Shown piece by piece: positions 51,566 to 62,616 of a stretch of 64,000 nucleotides of DNA. A program made the translations under genes and the position numbers. A model generated the notes under the pieces. That model was not told where the DNA came from and made no database searches. It saw only the letters and a program-made list of their open reading frames with translations. The DNA is taken from the NCBI GenBank assembly GCA_963813725.1, contig CAWFAI010000008.1, positions 62,001-126,000 on the forward strand. Reading direction: 5' to 3'. Each line of letters opens with the position of its first letter. Within the stretch, counting starts at the first letter, position 1. The DNA comes from VGBV01 sp963813725. GTDB taxonomy: Bacteria; Actinomycetota; Thermoleophilia; Solirubrobacterales; 70-9.

Positions 51566-52309
51566 GTGGCCGACGCGAAGCTCTTCGTGATCCCGGGCTC
51601 CCATCCCTCGCAAACCGCGAGACAGATGCTGGAGCTGAAGGGAATCCCCTACAAGCGAATCGACCTGATCCCGGTCGTCTCCAAGGGCGTGCTGAAGGCC
51701 CAGGGCTTCAAGGGCATCACCGTCCCGGCCCTGAAGCTGGACGGGATCAAAATCCAGGGCTCGCGCCAGATCGCCCGCGAGCTGGACCGGATCAAGCCGG
51801 ACCCGCCGCTGTTCCCGGCCGACGCGACCAAGCGCGCCTCGGTCGAAGAGGCCGAGCGCTGGGGCGACGAGACCTTCCAGCAGAAGCCCCGGCGCATCAT
51901 CTGGTGGGCCCTGAAGCGAAACCGGGCGCCGCTGGCCTCCTACTCCGAGGGGGCCAAGCTGGGGGTGCCCGTGAGCGTCGCGGTCAAGACCGGCGCGCCC
52001 ATCGTCGCCATGTCGGCCAAGTTCAACGGAGCGACCGACGAGGCGGTCCGCTCGGACCTCGCTTCGCTCCCCGCCGACCTTGACCGGATCGACGGCTGGA
52101 TCTCCGACGGCACCCTGGACGGCGAGCAGCTGAACGCGGCCGACCTCCAGATCGCCACCAGCCTGCGCCTGCTGATGACCCTGGACGATCTGCGCCCCCA
52201 GATCGAGTCTCGGCCGGCCGGCAAGCTCGCGCTCCGCGCCGTCCCGGACTTCCCGGGGAAGTCCCCGCCCGTGCTGCCGCCCGAGTGGCTCACGGGCTTC
52301 AGCTCCTAG
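51566..52309 (+). CDS. glutathione S-transferase-like protein
   Basis: The 247-residue protein starts at GTG 51566. Residues 1-80 resemble a thioredoxin-like GST N-terminal domain (KLFVIPGSHPSQTARQMLELKGIPYKRIDL, then GITVPALKLDG and the GSRQIARELD segment that normally holds glutathione), followed by an all-helical C-terminal domain. Actinobacteria usually lack glutathione, so it may use another thiol or be non-catalytic; this is inference. It shares CTAG at its end with the convergent MBL gene. Confidence 0.78.
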   Translation: MADAKLFVIPGSHPSQTARQMLELKGIPYKRIDLIPVVSKGVLKAQGFKGITVPALKLDGIKIQGSRQIARELDRIKPDPPLFPADATKRASVEEAERWGDETFQQKPRRIIWWALKRNRAPLASYSEGAKLGVPVSVAVKTGAPIVAMSAKFNGATDEAVRSDLASLPADLDRIDGWISDGTLDGEQLNAADLQIATSLRLLMTLDDLRPQIESRPAGKLALRAVPDFPGKSPPVLPPEWLTGFSS

Positions 52310-53205
52310 TCAGACCCCTCCGCCTTGGAGTCAACACGCACCGTTTCGAGATTCTCGCGGTGCACGTCCTCGTAGCCCACGAAGTAGTTCACCCAGCCGG
52401 CCCGCAGCGGCCCGGCGATCAGCTCGCGGAGGCTCTGCTCGCGCAGGGCACGGTCATTCCGGCTGTGGCCCAGCACCCGGATGTACTGCTGGGTGGCCCG
52501 TATCAGCTCCTTGGGATAGCCGCCTGACGCGATCACCTCCGGGTCGCCGTGGTTGGGGAGGATCCGGTCGGGGTCGAGATCCCAGAGGCGGTCGAGGTCG
52601 TCGAGGTGGGTCTCGAAGTGCTCGGGCTCGCCCACATAGGTGATGGTGTCCTCCATCGTGTCCCCGCACAGGAGCAGCCGGGCGGCCGGCAGCCACAGCA
52701 CGGTCGCGTCGTCGCTGTGGATGTTGACCTCGATCAGCTCCACCTCCGTATCGCCGACCATCAGCCGGTCCCGGCCCGAGTAGGTCCGCGTCGGCAGCAC
52801 CAGCGGGTCGATCGGCGGCGGCCCTTCCAGCTCGCCGGACTCGATCGCCTCGCGCTTCTGCTCCAGGTGCTCGGCGGTCCGCTCGCTCGCGATCACCTCG
52901 GCGCCCGGGAAGGCGGCGGTGCCCGCGACGTGGTCGAGGTGCCAGTGGCTGAGGACGACCGTGAACTCGCTCGCACCCTCGGCCTCGAGGGCCTCGCGGA
53001 TGAACTCGGCGTGCTCGAGCGAAACGTGGGTGTCGTAGACGAGCGCCTCAGTGCCGTCCACGATCGCGTAGCTGGCTATTCCAAGCTCGATCGCCCCCTC
53101 GTCAACCCAGTTCGGGCCCTCCGCGAATCGGTAGCCCTCGATTCTCCCGTCGTAGAAGCCGAGCACGTTGTCTGCAGGACGAAGGACGCGGGTGCGGTGC
53201 GTCAC
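52306..53205 (-). CDS. metallo-beta-lactamase-fold hydrolase
   Basis: The 299-residue protein has the MBL signature SHWHLDHVAG (about residues 86-95), further metal ligands in HSDD and CGDTMED, and a final His in NHGDPE (about 216-221). About 70 C-terminal residues are additional helices. Substrates of this branch (quinoprotein-glyoxalase-like) are varied. The ATG overlaps the folK stop, so it is the last gene of a folB-folK-MBL set. Confidence 0.88.
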   Translation of the reverse strand: MTHRTRVLRPADNVLGFYDGRIEGYRFAEGPNWVDEGAIELGIASYAIVDGTEALVYDTHVSLEHAEFIREALEAEGASEFTVVLSHWHLDHVAGTAAFPGAEVIASERTAEHLEQKREAIESGELEGPPPIDPLVLPTRTYSGRDRLMVGDTEVELIEVNIHSDDATVLWLPAARLLLCGDTMEDTITYVGEPEHFETHLDDLDRLWDLDPDRILPNHGDPEVIASGGYPKELIRATQQYIRVLGHSRNDRALREQSLRELIAGPLRAGWVNYFVGYEDVHRENLETVRVDSKAEGSD

Positions 53206-53729
53206 GCCGGCGGGCCCTCGACGCGCTCGACCCGTTCGGCCTCGCCGAGGGCGTCGAGCGCTTCGCGCAGACGGGTCCCGCCCGGCAGGGCCAGCTGGGC
53301 GTCCAGCTCCAGCAACGGCTCCAGCACGAAGCGGCGCGAGGTGACCTCCGGGTGCGGGAGCGTGAGGCCCTCGGTTTCGAGCTCGATGTCGCCGAGCAGC
53401 AGCAGGTCGAGGTCCACGGGGCGGGGGCTGTGCCGGGGGGCCGAGAAGTCGCGGCCGCGCTCGGCCTCGATCTCCTTGCAGACCGCAAGCAGGTCCTCCG
53501 GGTCCAGATCGGTGCGAATTCGGGCGGCGGCGTTGAGGAAGTCAGGCTGGTCGAGGACCTCGCCGACCGGCTCGGTCTCATACAGGGAGGAGACGGCCTC
53601 GACCTCGACGCCGTGGTCCCGAAGGCCCTGCACGGCGGCCGCGAGCTCGGCCTCGCGGTCGCCGACGTTGGAGCCGAGGCCGATGTAGCCGGTCCGGACC
53701 GGGCCCCCGGGGCCAGCGTCGGGGCTCAG
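53202..53729 (-). CDS. folK: 2-amino-4-hydroxy-6-hydroxymethyldihydropteridine pyrophosphokinase
   Basis: HPPK activates the pterin with ATP in folate synthesis. YIGLGSNVGDREAELAAAV (N-terminal signature), SSLYETEPVGEVLDQPDFLNAA, RPVDLDLLLLGD and LPHPEVTSRRFVLEPL are all present. The frame extends upstream to the folB stop, where a CTG (53727-53729) overlaps it as CTGA; no ATG, GTG or TTG precedes the YIGLGSN motif, so either CTG is the start or a base is wrong here. The GTG at 53631-53633 would delete the signature. Confidence 0.88.
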   Translation of the reverse strand: MSPDAGPGGPVRTGYIGLGSNVGDREAELAAAVQGLRDHGVEVEAVSSLYETEPVGEVLDQPDFLNAAARIRTDLDPEDLLAVCKEIEAERGRDFSAPRHSPRPVDLDLLLLGDIELETEGLTLPHPEVTSRRFVLEPLLELDAQLALPGGTRLREALDALGEAERVERVEGPPA

Positions 53730-54148
53730 ACGCCCTCGCCCTCGTCGTCGGCCTCGCGGTCGCCGGCGCGCTCGAGCGTGACCTCGACGGCGGCCTCATC
53801 GACCGGATAGGGCAACGGCGGCTCGGGCTTGGAGGCCCGGACGCGAACCTCGTCGCACTCGAAGCGCTCGATCAGCCGCTCGGCCACCACCTGGCAGAGG
53901 CGTTCGAGCGTGCGGTGGCTGCGCTCGGTCGCCGCCAGGGCGACGATGTCGCAGACCTCGGAGTAGTCGACCGTGTCCTCGACGCGGTCGGTGATGACGG
54001 CGTCACAGTGGGGCACGTCGAAGGTCAGGTCGAACTCCAGCCGCTGCCCCACCTCCTGCTCGGCGTCGGTGACGCCGTGGTGGGTGTAGATCGAGAGCCC
54101 ACGTAGCTCGACCTCGACCGATGACTCGGGGGAGCCGTGCGCATCCAC
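53726..54148 (-). CDS. folB: dihydroneopterin aldolase
   Basis: From GTG 54146-54148 the protein is 140 residues; a longer frame from ATG 54209-54211 adds 21 Pro/Arg-rich residues. It has LRGLSIYTHHGVTDAEQEVGQR (core with catalytic Glu/Tyr), VDYSEVCDIVA, and the RVRASKPEPPLPYPVDEAAV end (Lys). FolB converts dihydroneopterin to 6-hydroxymethyl-dihydropterin. The tail is acidic. folK follows with a 4-base overlap; folP lies 2 kb away beyond two plus-strand genes. Confidence 0.9.
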   Translation of the reverse strand: MDAHGSPESSVEVELRGLSIYTHHGVTDAEQEVGQRLEFDLTFDVPHCDAVITDRVEDTVDYSEVCDIVALAATERSHRTLERLCQVVAERLIERFECDEVRVRASKPEPPLPYPVDEAAVEVTLERAGDREADDEGEGV

Positions 54149-54273
54149 GGCGCCAACGTAGCGCGTCGGGCCCGGCCGAGGGGGCCGATGGGCGGGATAC
54201 TGGCGGGCCATGTCGAGCCGACGCCCTCGCCGCCGCCCACCTCCCCAAGTGAGGGCCTGATAGGACTGGGGCC

Positions 54274-55212
54274 GTGACGGCTGCGCCCGAAACCACCACG
54301 ATCGGAACCGGGGAGCTCGAGGTCGAGGTCTCGCACGGCTTCAACGAGGGGCCCGACGGCACCCGGATCCACTACATCCACCGCGGCGAGGGGAAGCCGA
54401 TCCTGTTCATGCACGGCTTCCCGCAGTTCTGGTTCCTGTGGCGCCATCAGCTCGCCGACCTCGGGCGGGACCACGCGGTCTACGCGCCCGACATGCGCGG
54501 CTACAACCTCTCCGACAAGCCGGAAGACGTGGACGCGTACCGGATGCGGAACCTGCTCGGCGACGTCACCGCGCTGGTCGAGGAGCTGGACCTGGCGCCG
54601 TTCACCCTCGTCGGCCACGACTGGGGCGGGATCGTCTGCTGGGCCTTCGCGCTCAAGCACCCCGAGCTGTTGGAGCGCTTCGTGATCATCGACTCTCCCC
54701 CGCCCTTCACGTGGAACCGCGATCTGCGCGAGAGCCCGAAGCAGCGCCAGGCCGTCAACTACATGCTCGAGCTCTCCAGGCCCTCGCCCGGACCCGAGGA
54801 GATCGTCGCCGCCAACGACTTCGCCATGCTCGAGGCGATGCTGGAGCGGATCGGAGGCTCCGACGCCCGCCTCAGCGACGCCGAGCGCGCCGCCTACCAC
54901 GAGGCGTGGGCCCAGCCGGGAGCGATCCAGGGCGGGCTCAACTACTACCGCGCCGCGCGCATGGGCGAGCAGGTCTCGGCCGGCGGCGTCAGCGAGGAAT
55001 ACGAGGCCAAGATCAGGGCGATGCGGCTCGAGGTCCCGACCCTGGTGATCTGGGGCGAGAACGACCCGGCGCTGCTGCTGGGGCTCACCCGCGGGCTCGA
55101 GGAGTGGATCCCCGACATGCGCCTGGAGGTGCTGCCGGGGGCGGGTCACTGGGTCCCCTACGAACGACCCGACGAGGTCAACCGCCTGATCCGCGAGTTC
55201 GTGGACGGCTGA
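54274..55212 (+). CDS. epoxide hydrolase-like alpha/beta hydrolase
   Basis: The 312-residue protein begins at GTG 54274. HGFPQFWFLW (oxyanion HGxP), nucleophile Asp in VGHDWGGIVCW, WGENDPALLL (acid) and GAGHWVPYERPDEV (His) match epoxide hydrolases and haloacetate dehalogenases. Cap-domain tyrosines occur in NYYRAARMG. It inserts into the fol gene series on the opposite strand together with the ureohydrolase gene that follows after 14 bases. Confidence 0.88.
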   Translation: MTAAPETTTIGTGELEVEVSHGFNEGPDGTRIHYIHRGEGKPILFMHGFPQFWFLWRHQLADLGRDHAVYAPDMRGYNLSDKPEDVDAYRMRNLLGDVTALVEELDLAPFTLVGHDWGGIVCWAFALKHPELLERFVIIDSPPPFTWNRDLRESPKQRQAVNYMLELSRPSPGPEEIVAANDFAMLEAMLERIGGSDARLSDAERAAYHEAWAQPGAIQGGLNYYRAARMGEQVSAGGVSEEYEAKIRAMRLEVPTLVIWGENDPALLLGLTRGLEEWIPDMRLEVLPGAGHWVPYERPDEVNRLIREFVDG

Positions 55213-55226
55213 GCAGAGGTGACGAA

Positions 55227-56196
55227 ATGGTGATGATCGATCCGTTCAAGCGCTGGGGCGAGTACGGCGAGAAGCCCGACTTCGCGGGCCTGCTCACCTT
55301 CTCTGGCGTGCCCTACACCGAGGACGCCGAGGATCTGAAGGGCAAGGACATCGCGATCGTGGGCGCCCCCACCGACGACCTGGTCAGCGACCGGCCGGGC
55401 ACCCGCTTCGGCCCGCGCGGAATCAGGAGCGCGAGCTGCCCCCACGGTCCCCATCTGGAGGCGAAGGTGGATGCCTTCGAGGAGCTCCAGATAGTGGACT
55501 ACGGCGATGCGCCGGTGCTGCCGGCCGACGCGCTGCGGACCCACGAGGCGATCGAGGCGACGGTCGGCGAGGTCGTGGCCGCCGGCGCGATCCCGGTCGT
55601 GCTGGGCGGCGACCACAGCATCGCCGAGCCCGACGTCCGCGCGGTCGCCAAGAAGCACGGCCCGGTCGGCCTGGTCCACTTCGACACCCACACCGACACC
55701 GGCACCGAGGTCTTCGGCGTCGAGATCTCCCACGGCACCCCGATGTACCGGCTGGTGGAGCAGGGCCACGTGGACCCCAAGCGCTATGCCCAGATCGGGC
55801 TGCGCGGCTACTGGCCGGGGGAGAAGGAGTTCGGCTGGCAGGATGAGAAGGGCATCACCGCGTTCTTCATGCACGACGTCCGCGACCGCGGCATCCGCGC
55901 CGTCGTCGAGGAGGTCGTGCGGGGCGGTCGGCGAGGGCCCGACGTTCCTCTCTGTGGACGTGGACGTCCTCGATCCCGTCTTCGCCCCCGGCACCGGGAC
56001 GCCCGAGCCAGGCGGCATGACCTCGGCGGAGTTGCTCTGGGCCTGCAGGGAGATCAGCGCCCAGCTCGAGATCATCGGCGCCGACGTGGTGGAGGTGATC
56101 CCCACGGGCGTGGGCTCGGAAGACCTCACCAGCCTTGTGGCCGACCGCATCGTGCGCGAGATCGTGACGGGGATCGCGATCAGGCGCGCGGCCTAA
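55227..56196 (+). CDS. agmatinase/arginase-family ureohydrolase, frameshifted
   Basis: ATG 55227 follows AGAGGTGA. Manganese ligands of the ureohydrolase fold are in GGDHSIAEP, HFDTHTDTG and, after the shift, SVDVDVLDPVFAPGTGTPEPGG. The sequence after GIRAVVEEVVR changes frame at about 55922, where CGGGGCGG contains one G more than the conserved frame allows; the second frame stops at TAA 56194-56196. Combined length is about 322 residues, normal for the family. Members hydrolyse agmatine, arginine or related guanidines to urea. The acid DTHTD in place of DAHxD suggests a substrate other than arginine or agmatine. Confidence 0.83.
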
Positions 56197-57023
56197 GCCC
56201 GGTCGGCGATCGCGGCGGCTCTGTCGGGATCGAGGATCGCCTCGGCCGTCGTCAGCGCCTGGCGCATCGGCCCCACATCGTGCACGCGCAGCACGTCCGC
56301 GCCGTTGGCGTAGGCGATCACGTTGGAGGCGATCGTGCCGCCGAGGCGGTCGTCCACCTCGGCGCCCGTGAGCTTGCCGATGAAGCTCTTGCGCGAGCTG
56401 CCGAACACGATCGGCCGGCCCAGCTCGCGCAGCTCGCCGAGGCGGCGGTGCAGCTCCAGGTTGTGCTCGACGGTCTTGCCGAAGCCGATCCCCGGGTCGA
56501 CCCAGATCCGCTCCTCGTCCACCCCCTGCGAGACCGCGAACTCGATCCGCTCGGCCAGGAACGCCTTGACGTCGTCGACCACGTCGTCGTAGCGCGGGTC
56601 CTCCTGCATCGTCCGCGGGTCCCCGAGCATGTGCATCAGCGCCAGCTCGCAGCCGCGCTCGGCGCAGAGCGCGGCCAGCTCGGGCTCGGCCCGCAGCGCG
56701 GTGACGTCGTTGACGATCTCCGCGCCGGCGTCGAGCGCCGCCTCGGCCACCGCGCGCTTCGAGGTGTCGATCGAGACGGGCGGGCCCGCCTCGCCTTCCC
56801 CTGCCAGCCCCTCTACCACGGGCAGCACCCGGTCCAGCTCCTCCGCAGCATCCACCGCCTCCGCGCCCGGACGGGTGGACTCGCCGCCGACGTCGAGGAT
56901 GTCCGCGCCCTCGCCGGCCAGCTCGCGCCCGTGCGCGATCGCCCGCGCCGGATCCAGGAACTCGCCCCCGTCCGAGAAGGAGTCGGGGGTGACGTTGACG
57001 ATCCCCATAATCCGCGCCGCCAT
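56193..57023 (-). CDS. folP: dihydropteroate synthase
   Basis: The 276-residue TIM barrel begins RIMGIVNVTPDSFSDGGEF (pterin-binding), with LDVGGESTRPGAE, VSIDTSK, VNDVTAL, GIGFGKT and GSSRKSFIGKLTG in order, all signatures of FolP. It condenses p-aminobenzoate with the pterin diphosphate; it is the sulfonamide target. It follows ftsH on the same strand with a gap of only 38 bases if the ftsH tail is extended. Confidence 0.95.
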   Translation of the reverse strand: MAARIMGIVNVTPDSFSDGGEFLDPARAIAHGRELAGEGADILDVGGESTRPGAEAVDAAEELDRVLPVVEGLAGEGEAGPPVSIDTSKRAVAEAALDAGAEIVNDVTALRAEPELAALCAERGCELALMHMLGDPRTMQEDPRYDDVVDDVKAFLAERIEFAVSQGVDEERIWVDPGIGFGKTVEHNLELHRRLGELRELGRPIVFGSSRKSFIGKLTGAEVDDRLGGTIASNVIAYANGADVLRVHDVGPMRQALTTAEAILDPDRAAAIADRA

Positions 57024-57061
57024 CCCGGCGCAGGCTACGTCCTAGGTGAGCCGCGGGGGAG

Positions 57062-59024
<1,963 letters not shown>

Positions 59025-59179
59025 GGTGTGTTCCTAAGACGTGAACTACGCGGAAGTTGCGCTCCCGGATGATCCCCGCGAGGGTACCAGCGACCATCAA
59101 TACGACATGAAGGCGCGTGGCCAGGTAGCGGCACAAGGTTGGCCCGGATCGGGCCGCGCCGCGCTCCTATGCTTGCGGC

Positions 59180-60535
59180 ATGGGAGCCAAGCGCATCGCG
59201 GCTGGAGCGCTCGTGGTCTGCGCCGCGGCCCTGGCGACCGCGCCCTCCGCGGTGGCGGCCCCCGGCAAGCTCGTATTCGACGGCTGCCAGAGCTCCGCTT
59301 CGGGCCCCCCGCTCGCAGGGTGCACCCCGCTCCAGGGCCTCGGACGGGCCGGGGCCGTCGCATTCAGCGCCGACGGGCGCTCCGCCTACGCCAGCTTTCC
59401 CGACGGGATCAGCGGGTTCGACCGCAATCCGGTCACCGGCGAGCTCACCTTCGGCCAGTGCCTCAACGCCGCCGGCACGCCGCCTTGCGCTCAGCTGCCC
59501 GGGGCGCTGCAGACGCCGGGGTTCCTGGGAACCACTGCCGACATGGTCGTCACCCAGGACGGCACCTCGCTCTACGCCGCCGGGGGAGGCGCCAACGCAG
59601 GGGAAGGCCGCCCGACACTTCTCGCCTTTCAGCGGAATCCGGCAAACGGGCAGCTGACGTTCGTCTCGTGCAACCACTCCAGCTACGGCGCCGAGGGCGA
59701 CCTGCCGAGCTGCGCAGTCGGGAACTTCCAGGAAGCTCGCCAGGTCGAGTCGAGCCTGGACGGCCGGGCGATCTACCTGCTCGACTGGGGCTGCGCCGAC
59801 AACACCGGCGACTGCTTCGCGGATGTCGTCGCCTACGAGCGCAACCCCCAGACGAGCGTCCTCACGGCCATGGACCGCAGCGACCCGGCGACCTCGGGCC
59901 TGGGACCGTTCGCGGTCAGCCGGGGGGCCGGCAACGTCTACCAGCTGGACTCCAAGTCCGGTGCGATCAGCGTGTTCAAGCGGATCGGCGCGGCGAACCT
60001 GAGGTTCGTCCAGTGCCTGTGGCCCGTGCGCCGACCCGGGCTGCTGATCAGGGCTCACCGCTGCACGACCCGGCCCTCGATGGGTAGGGCCAAGGCCCTC
60101 GCCCTCAGCCCCGACGGGCGCACCGTCGTCACCGCGATCGGAGCCGGGGGCGGACGGGCTGGGCTCGCCATCTTCCACCGCGCCCGCAACGGCAAGCTCG
60201 GCCTGCGCCGCGTCCTTGGCCCGGTGAAGGGCCTCGGGGCCTCCCTCATCGGGCAGCTCGAGTTCGCAGCCAACGGCCGGTCCCTGTACGCGGTCGCCGT
60301 GTCGGGCCCGGGTCGATTTCTGGCTCGCTTCAAGGTGAACGCAAGGCGCGGGAAGATCGCGTTCGCGCAATGCCTGGCGGGGGTCGCGCGGAAGGGCTGC
60401 GCCTACGTACCGCAACTCCGCGGGCTGACCGAGATCACCCTCAGCGGCGGCCTCGTCTACGCAACCGTCGCCGATACGAACGTCGCGACCGGGCCGAACG
60501 CTCTGGTCCGGTTCAGGCCCCAGCCGAAGCGTTGA
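59180..60535 (+). CDS. secreted beta-propeller protein
   Basis: The 451-residue protein has a signal peptide (residues 1-27, cleavage near AVAA-PGK) and a repeated structure of four-stranded blades, seen as VAFSADGRSAYASFPDGISGFDRNPVTGELTF, VVTQDGTSLYAA ... AFQRNPANGQLTF and so on, as in the 3-carboxymuconate cyclase/lactonase-like propeller family. Blade ends carry paired Cys residues (CQSS/CTPL, CLNAAGTPPC, CNHSSYG/C), likely disulfides. It lies in the hpt-ftsH gap on the opposite strand and is not part of the ancestral cluster. Enzymatic activity is unproven. Confidence 0.75.
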   Translation: MGAKRIAAGALVVCAAALATAPSAVAAPGKLVFDGCQSSASGPPLAGCTPLQGLGRAGAVAFSADGRSAYASFPDGISGFDRNPVTGELTFGQCLNAAGTPPCAQLPGALQTPGFLGTTADMVVTQDGTSLYAAGGGANAGEGRPTLLAFQRNPANGQLTFVSCNHSSYGAEGDLPSCAVGNFQEARQVESSLDGRAIYLLDWGCADNTGDCFADVVAYERNPQTSVLTAMDRSDPATSGLGPFAVSRGAGNVYQLDSKSGAISVFKRIGAANLRFVQCLWPVRRPGLLIRAHRCTTRPSMGRAKALALSPDGRTVVTAIGAGGGRAGLAIFHRARNGKLGLRRVLGPVKGLGASLIGQLEFAANGRSLYAVAVSGPGRFLARFKVNARRGKIAFAQCLAGVARKGCAYVPQLRGLTEITLSGGLVYATVADTNVATGPNALVRFRPQPKR

Positions 60536-60542
60536 GATCGAA

Positions 60543-61088
60543 TCAGCCCGGCTCGCCGGGCTCCTTGAGCGCGGCCACGTAGGAGAGGTTGCGGTAGCGC
60601 TCTTCGAGGTCGAGCCCGTAGCCGATCGCGAACTCGTTGGGTATCTCAAAGCCGACGTAGCGGATCGGGTTCTCGACGCGCCGGCGCTCCGGCTTGGTCA
60701 GCAGGGCGCAGACCTCCAGCGAGGAGGGATCGCGCGCGTTCAGGTTCTTCAGGAGGTAGTGCAGGGTCAAGCCCGAGTCGATGATGTCCTCGACGATCAG
60801 CACGTCGCGGCCGCCGATCGACACGTCGAGATCCTTGAGGATGCGGACGACGCCCGAGGTGTCCGTGGAGGAGCCGTAACTGGAGACCGCCATGAAGTCG
60901 AGTTCGCAGGGGATCGTGATCTGTCGCATCAGGTCGGCGAGAAACGGGACGGCGCCCTTCAGGATCGCCACCAAGAGCAGGTCGCGGTCGGCATAGTCGC
61001 GGCTGACCTCGCCCGCGAGCTCGGTCACGCGCCGCTGCAGGTCCTCCTCGCTGACGAGGACCTCGCCGATCCGCTCGTCGCCCTCCAC
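60543..61088 (-). CDS. hpt: hypoxanthine phosphoribosyltransferase
   Basis: The 181-residue protein has the PRPP-binding motif DVLIVEDIIDSGLTL (about residues 95-109), the SYGSST flexible loop (about 69-74) and KGAVPFLADLMRQI. It salvages hypoxanthine and guanine to IMP and GMP with PRPP. It follows tilS by 36 bases and precedes ftsH in the conserved tilS-hpt-ftsH order, now separated from ftsH by a plus-strand gene. Confidence 0.94.
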   Translation of the reverse strand: MEGDERIGEVLVSEEDLQRRVTELAGEVSRDYADRDLLLVAILKGAVPFLADLMRQITIPCELDFMAVSSYGSSTDTSGVVRILKDLDVSIGGRDVLIVEDIIDSGLTLHYLLKNLNARDPSSLEVCALLTKPERRRVENPIRYVGFEIPNEFAIGYGLDLEERYRNLSYVAALKEPGEPG

Positions 61089-61124
61089 GGTCGGGAGTCT
61101 ATGTAGGGACCCGGGGACCGGCGC

Positions 61125-62468
61125 TTACGACGACGAGCTCGCGCTCAGCACCGCCGGCCGCTCGCACGAGCGCGGTGCAGCGAACTCCTCTGAGACGGCG
61201 ACGCCCGCGATCCAGGCGATGCGGCCACCCGAGGTCACGACCGGGAGCGTGCGCCGCAGCGAGCGCGGCACCTTGCGGTCGGTGAACAGGTCCTGCAGCG
61301 ACTTGGTGCCACCCAGCCCGAGCGGGCGCATGCGGTCGCCGTCGCGCCACGGCCGCACGACGAGTGTGCGCGCCAGCGTCGCCGGGTCGAGCGTCGCCTC
61401 CGCGGCGCCGGGAGCCGGCGCGGGCGCCTCGCGCAGCTCGGCGCGCACCTCCCAGGCGCCGAAGCGGCAGCTGCCGGGAACGGTGAGCGAGGCCTCGGCC
61501 GGCGCGGCGTCGGGTCCGATCGCAAACCGGACCTGGCCGTGCTCGATGCGAGCCTCCAGGCCGCCGCCCAGCTGCACCACCCCGCCCTCGGGCTCCTGGG
61601 CAAGGCGCCAGATCGCAGCCGAGCGCTCGCGGCCCAGTGCCACCGGCGCGCCCGCGGCCCGCTCGGCGAGCTGGCGAAGGGCTAGCCGCCGGATCGCGGG
61701 GTCAAGGCCGGCCAGCGCGTCGGCGGCGATCGCCACTGCGCCCGCGCTGCCGGCGGACCGGATCACCTCGGCGGCCAGCCGCTCGAGCGCTTCGGACTCC
61801 TCCCGCAGCTCGGCCTGGGTCTCGGTGATCGTCTCCTCGGCGGCGGGGCCGACCTCGCCCAGCACGGGCATCACCTCGTTGCGGATCCGGTTGCGCGCGA
61901 ACCGCGGCTCGGCGTTGCTGGGGTCGTCGCGGAAGGGGAGGCCGGCTTCCTCGGCCAGCTCCCTGACGCGTTCGCGCCCCAGGCCCAGCAGCGGGCGGAC
62001 GACGACGCCCCGGCGAGGCGCGAGCCCCAGCAGCGCGCGGCGGCCCGGAGAGGTTGCGAGCCGGTAGACGACGGTCTCGGCGAGGTCGCTGCGGGTGTGC
62101 CCGGTGGCGATCCAGTCCAGGCCCCGCTCCGAGCGCAGGGTCTGGGCGGCGGCGTAACGGGCATCGCGGGCGAGGGCCTGCAGGTTGCCCTGGGCCGGCA
62201 GCTCGGGCCGCTCGACGATCAACTCCACGCCGACCCGCTCGCAGAGCTGTCGGCAGCTGCGCTCGTCCTCGGCGGAGTCCGGCCGCAGGCCGTAGTTCAG
62301 GTGCAGCGCGAGCACGCGGCCGGGTCCGCATGCCCTCGCAAGCCCCGCCAGCAGCGCGGAGGAGTCTGCGCCCCCCGAGCAGAGGGCGACCCCGGAGGAG
62401 CGCTCGCCGACGAGGCCGCTGTCGCGGACGGCGGCGGCGAGCGAGTCAAGCGGTGCCGTGCCGTCCAT
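61125..62468 (-). CDS. tilS: tRNA(Ile)-lysidine synthase
   Basis: The 447-residue PP-loop enzyme carries SGGADSSALLAGLA (ATP pyrophosphatase motif, about residues 31-44), LHLNYGLRPDSAEDE, ATGHTRSDLAETVVYRL and RNRIRNEVMPVL, all TilS signatures, plus a C-terminal domain ending in LQDLFTDRKVPRSLRR. It converts cytidine 34 of the CAU anticodon of a tRNA-Ile to lysidine, so that it reads AUA. It is essential in most bacteria. Confidence 0.95.
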   Translation of the reverse strand: MDGTAPLDSLAAAVRDSGLVGERSSGVALCSGGADSSALLAGLARACGPGRVLALHLNYGLRPDSAEDERSCRQLCERVGVELIVERPELPAQGNLQALARDARYAAAQTLRSERGLDWIATGHTRSDLAETVVYRLATSPGRRALLGLAPRRGVVVRPLLGLGRERVRELAEEAGLPFRDDPSNAEPRFARNRIRNEVMPVLGEVGPAAEETITETQAELREESEALERLAAEVIRSAGSAGAVAIAADALAGLDPAIRRLALRQLAERAAGAPVALGRERSAAIWRLAQEPEGGVVQLGGGLEARIEHGQVRFAIGPDAAPAEASLTVPGSCRFGAWEVRAELREAPAPAPGAAEATLDPATLARTLVVRPWRDGDRMRPLGLGGTKSLQDLFTDRKVPRSLRRTLPVVTSGGRIAWIAGVAVSEEFAAPRSCERPAVLSASSSS

Positions 62469-62616
62469 CGCGCCGATTCTAGGCCCGGGCCGCGGAGCCG
62501 GGTGAAACGGACTGAAGCCGAATATCCCGCGCTACGGGCTCATCCAAATCGAGTACGAAAACGTGCAGGTCGCCTCCCCTATAGCTGGTAGAAGAAATCG
62601 TCGATAGCAAGGACGC

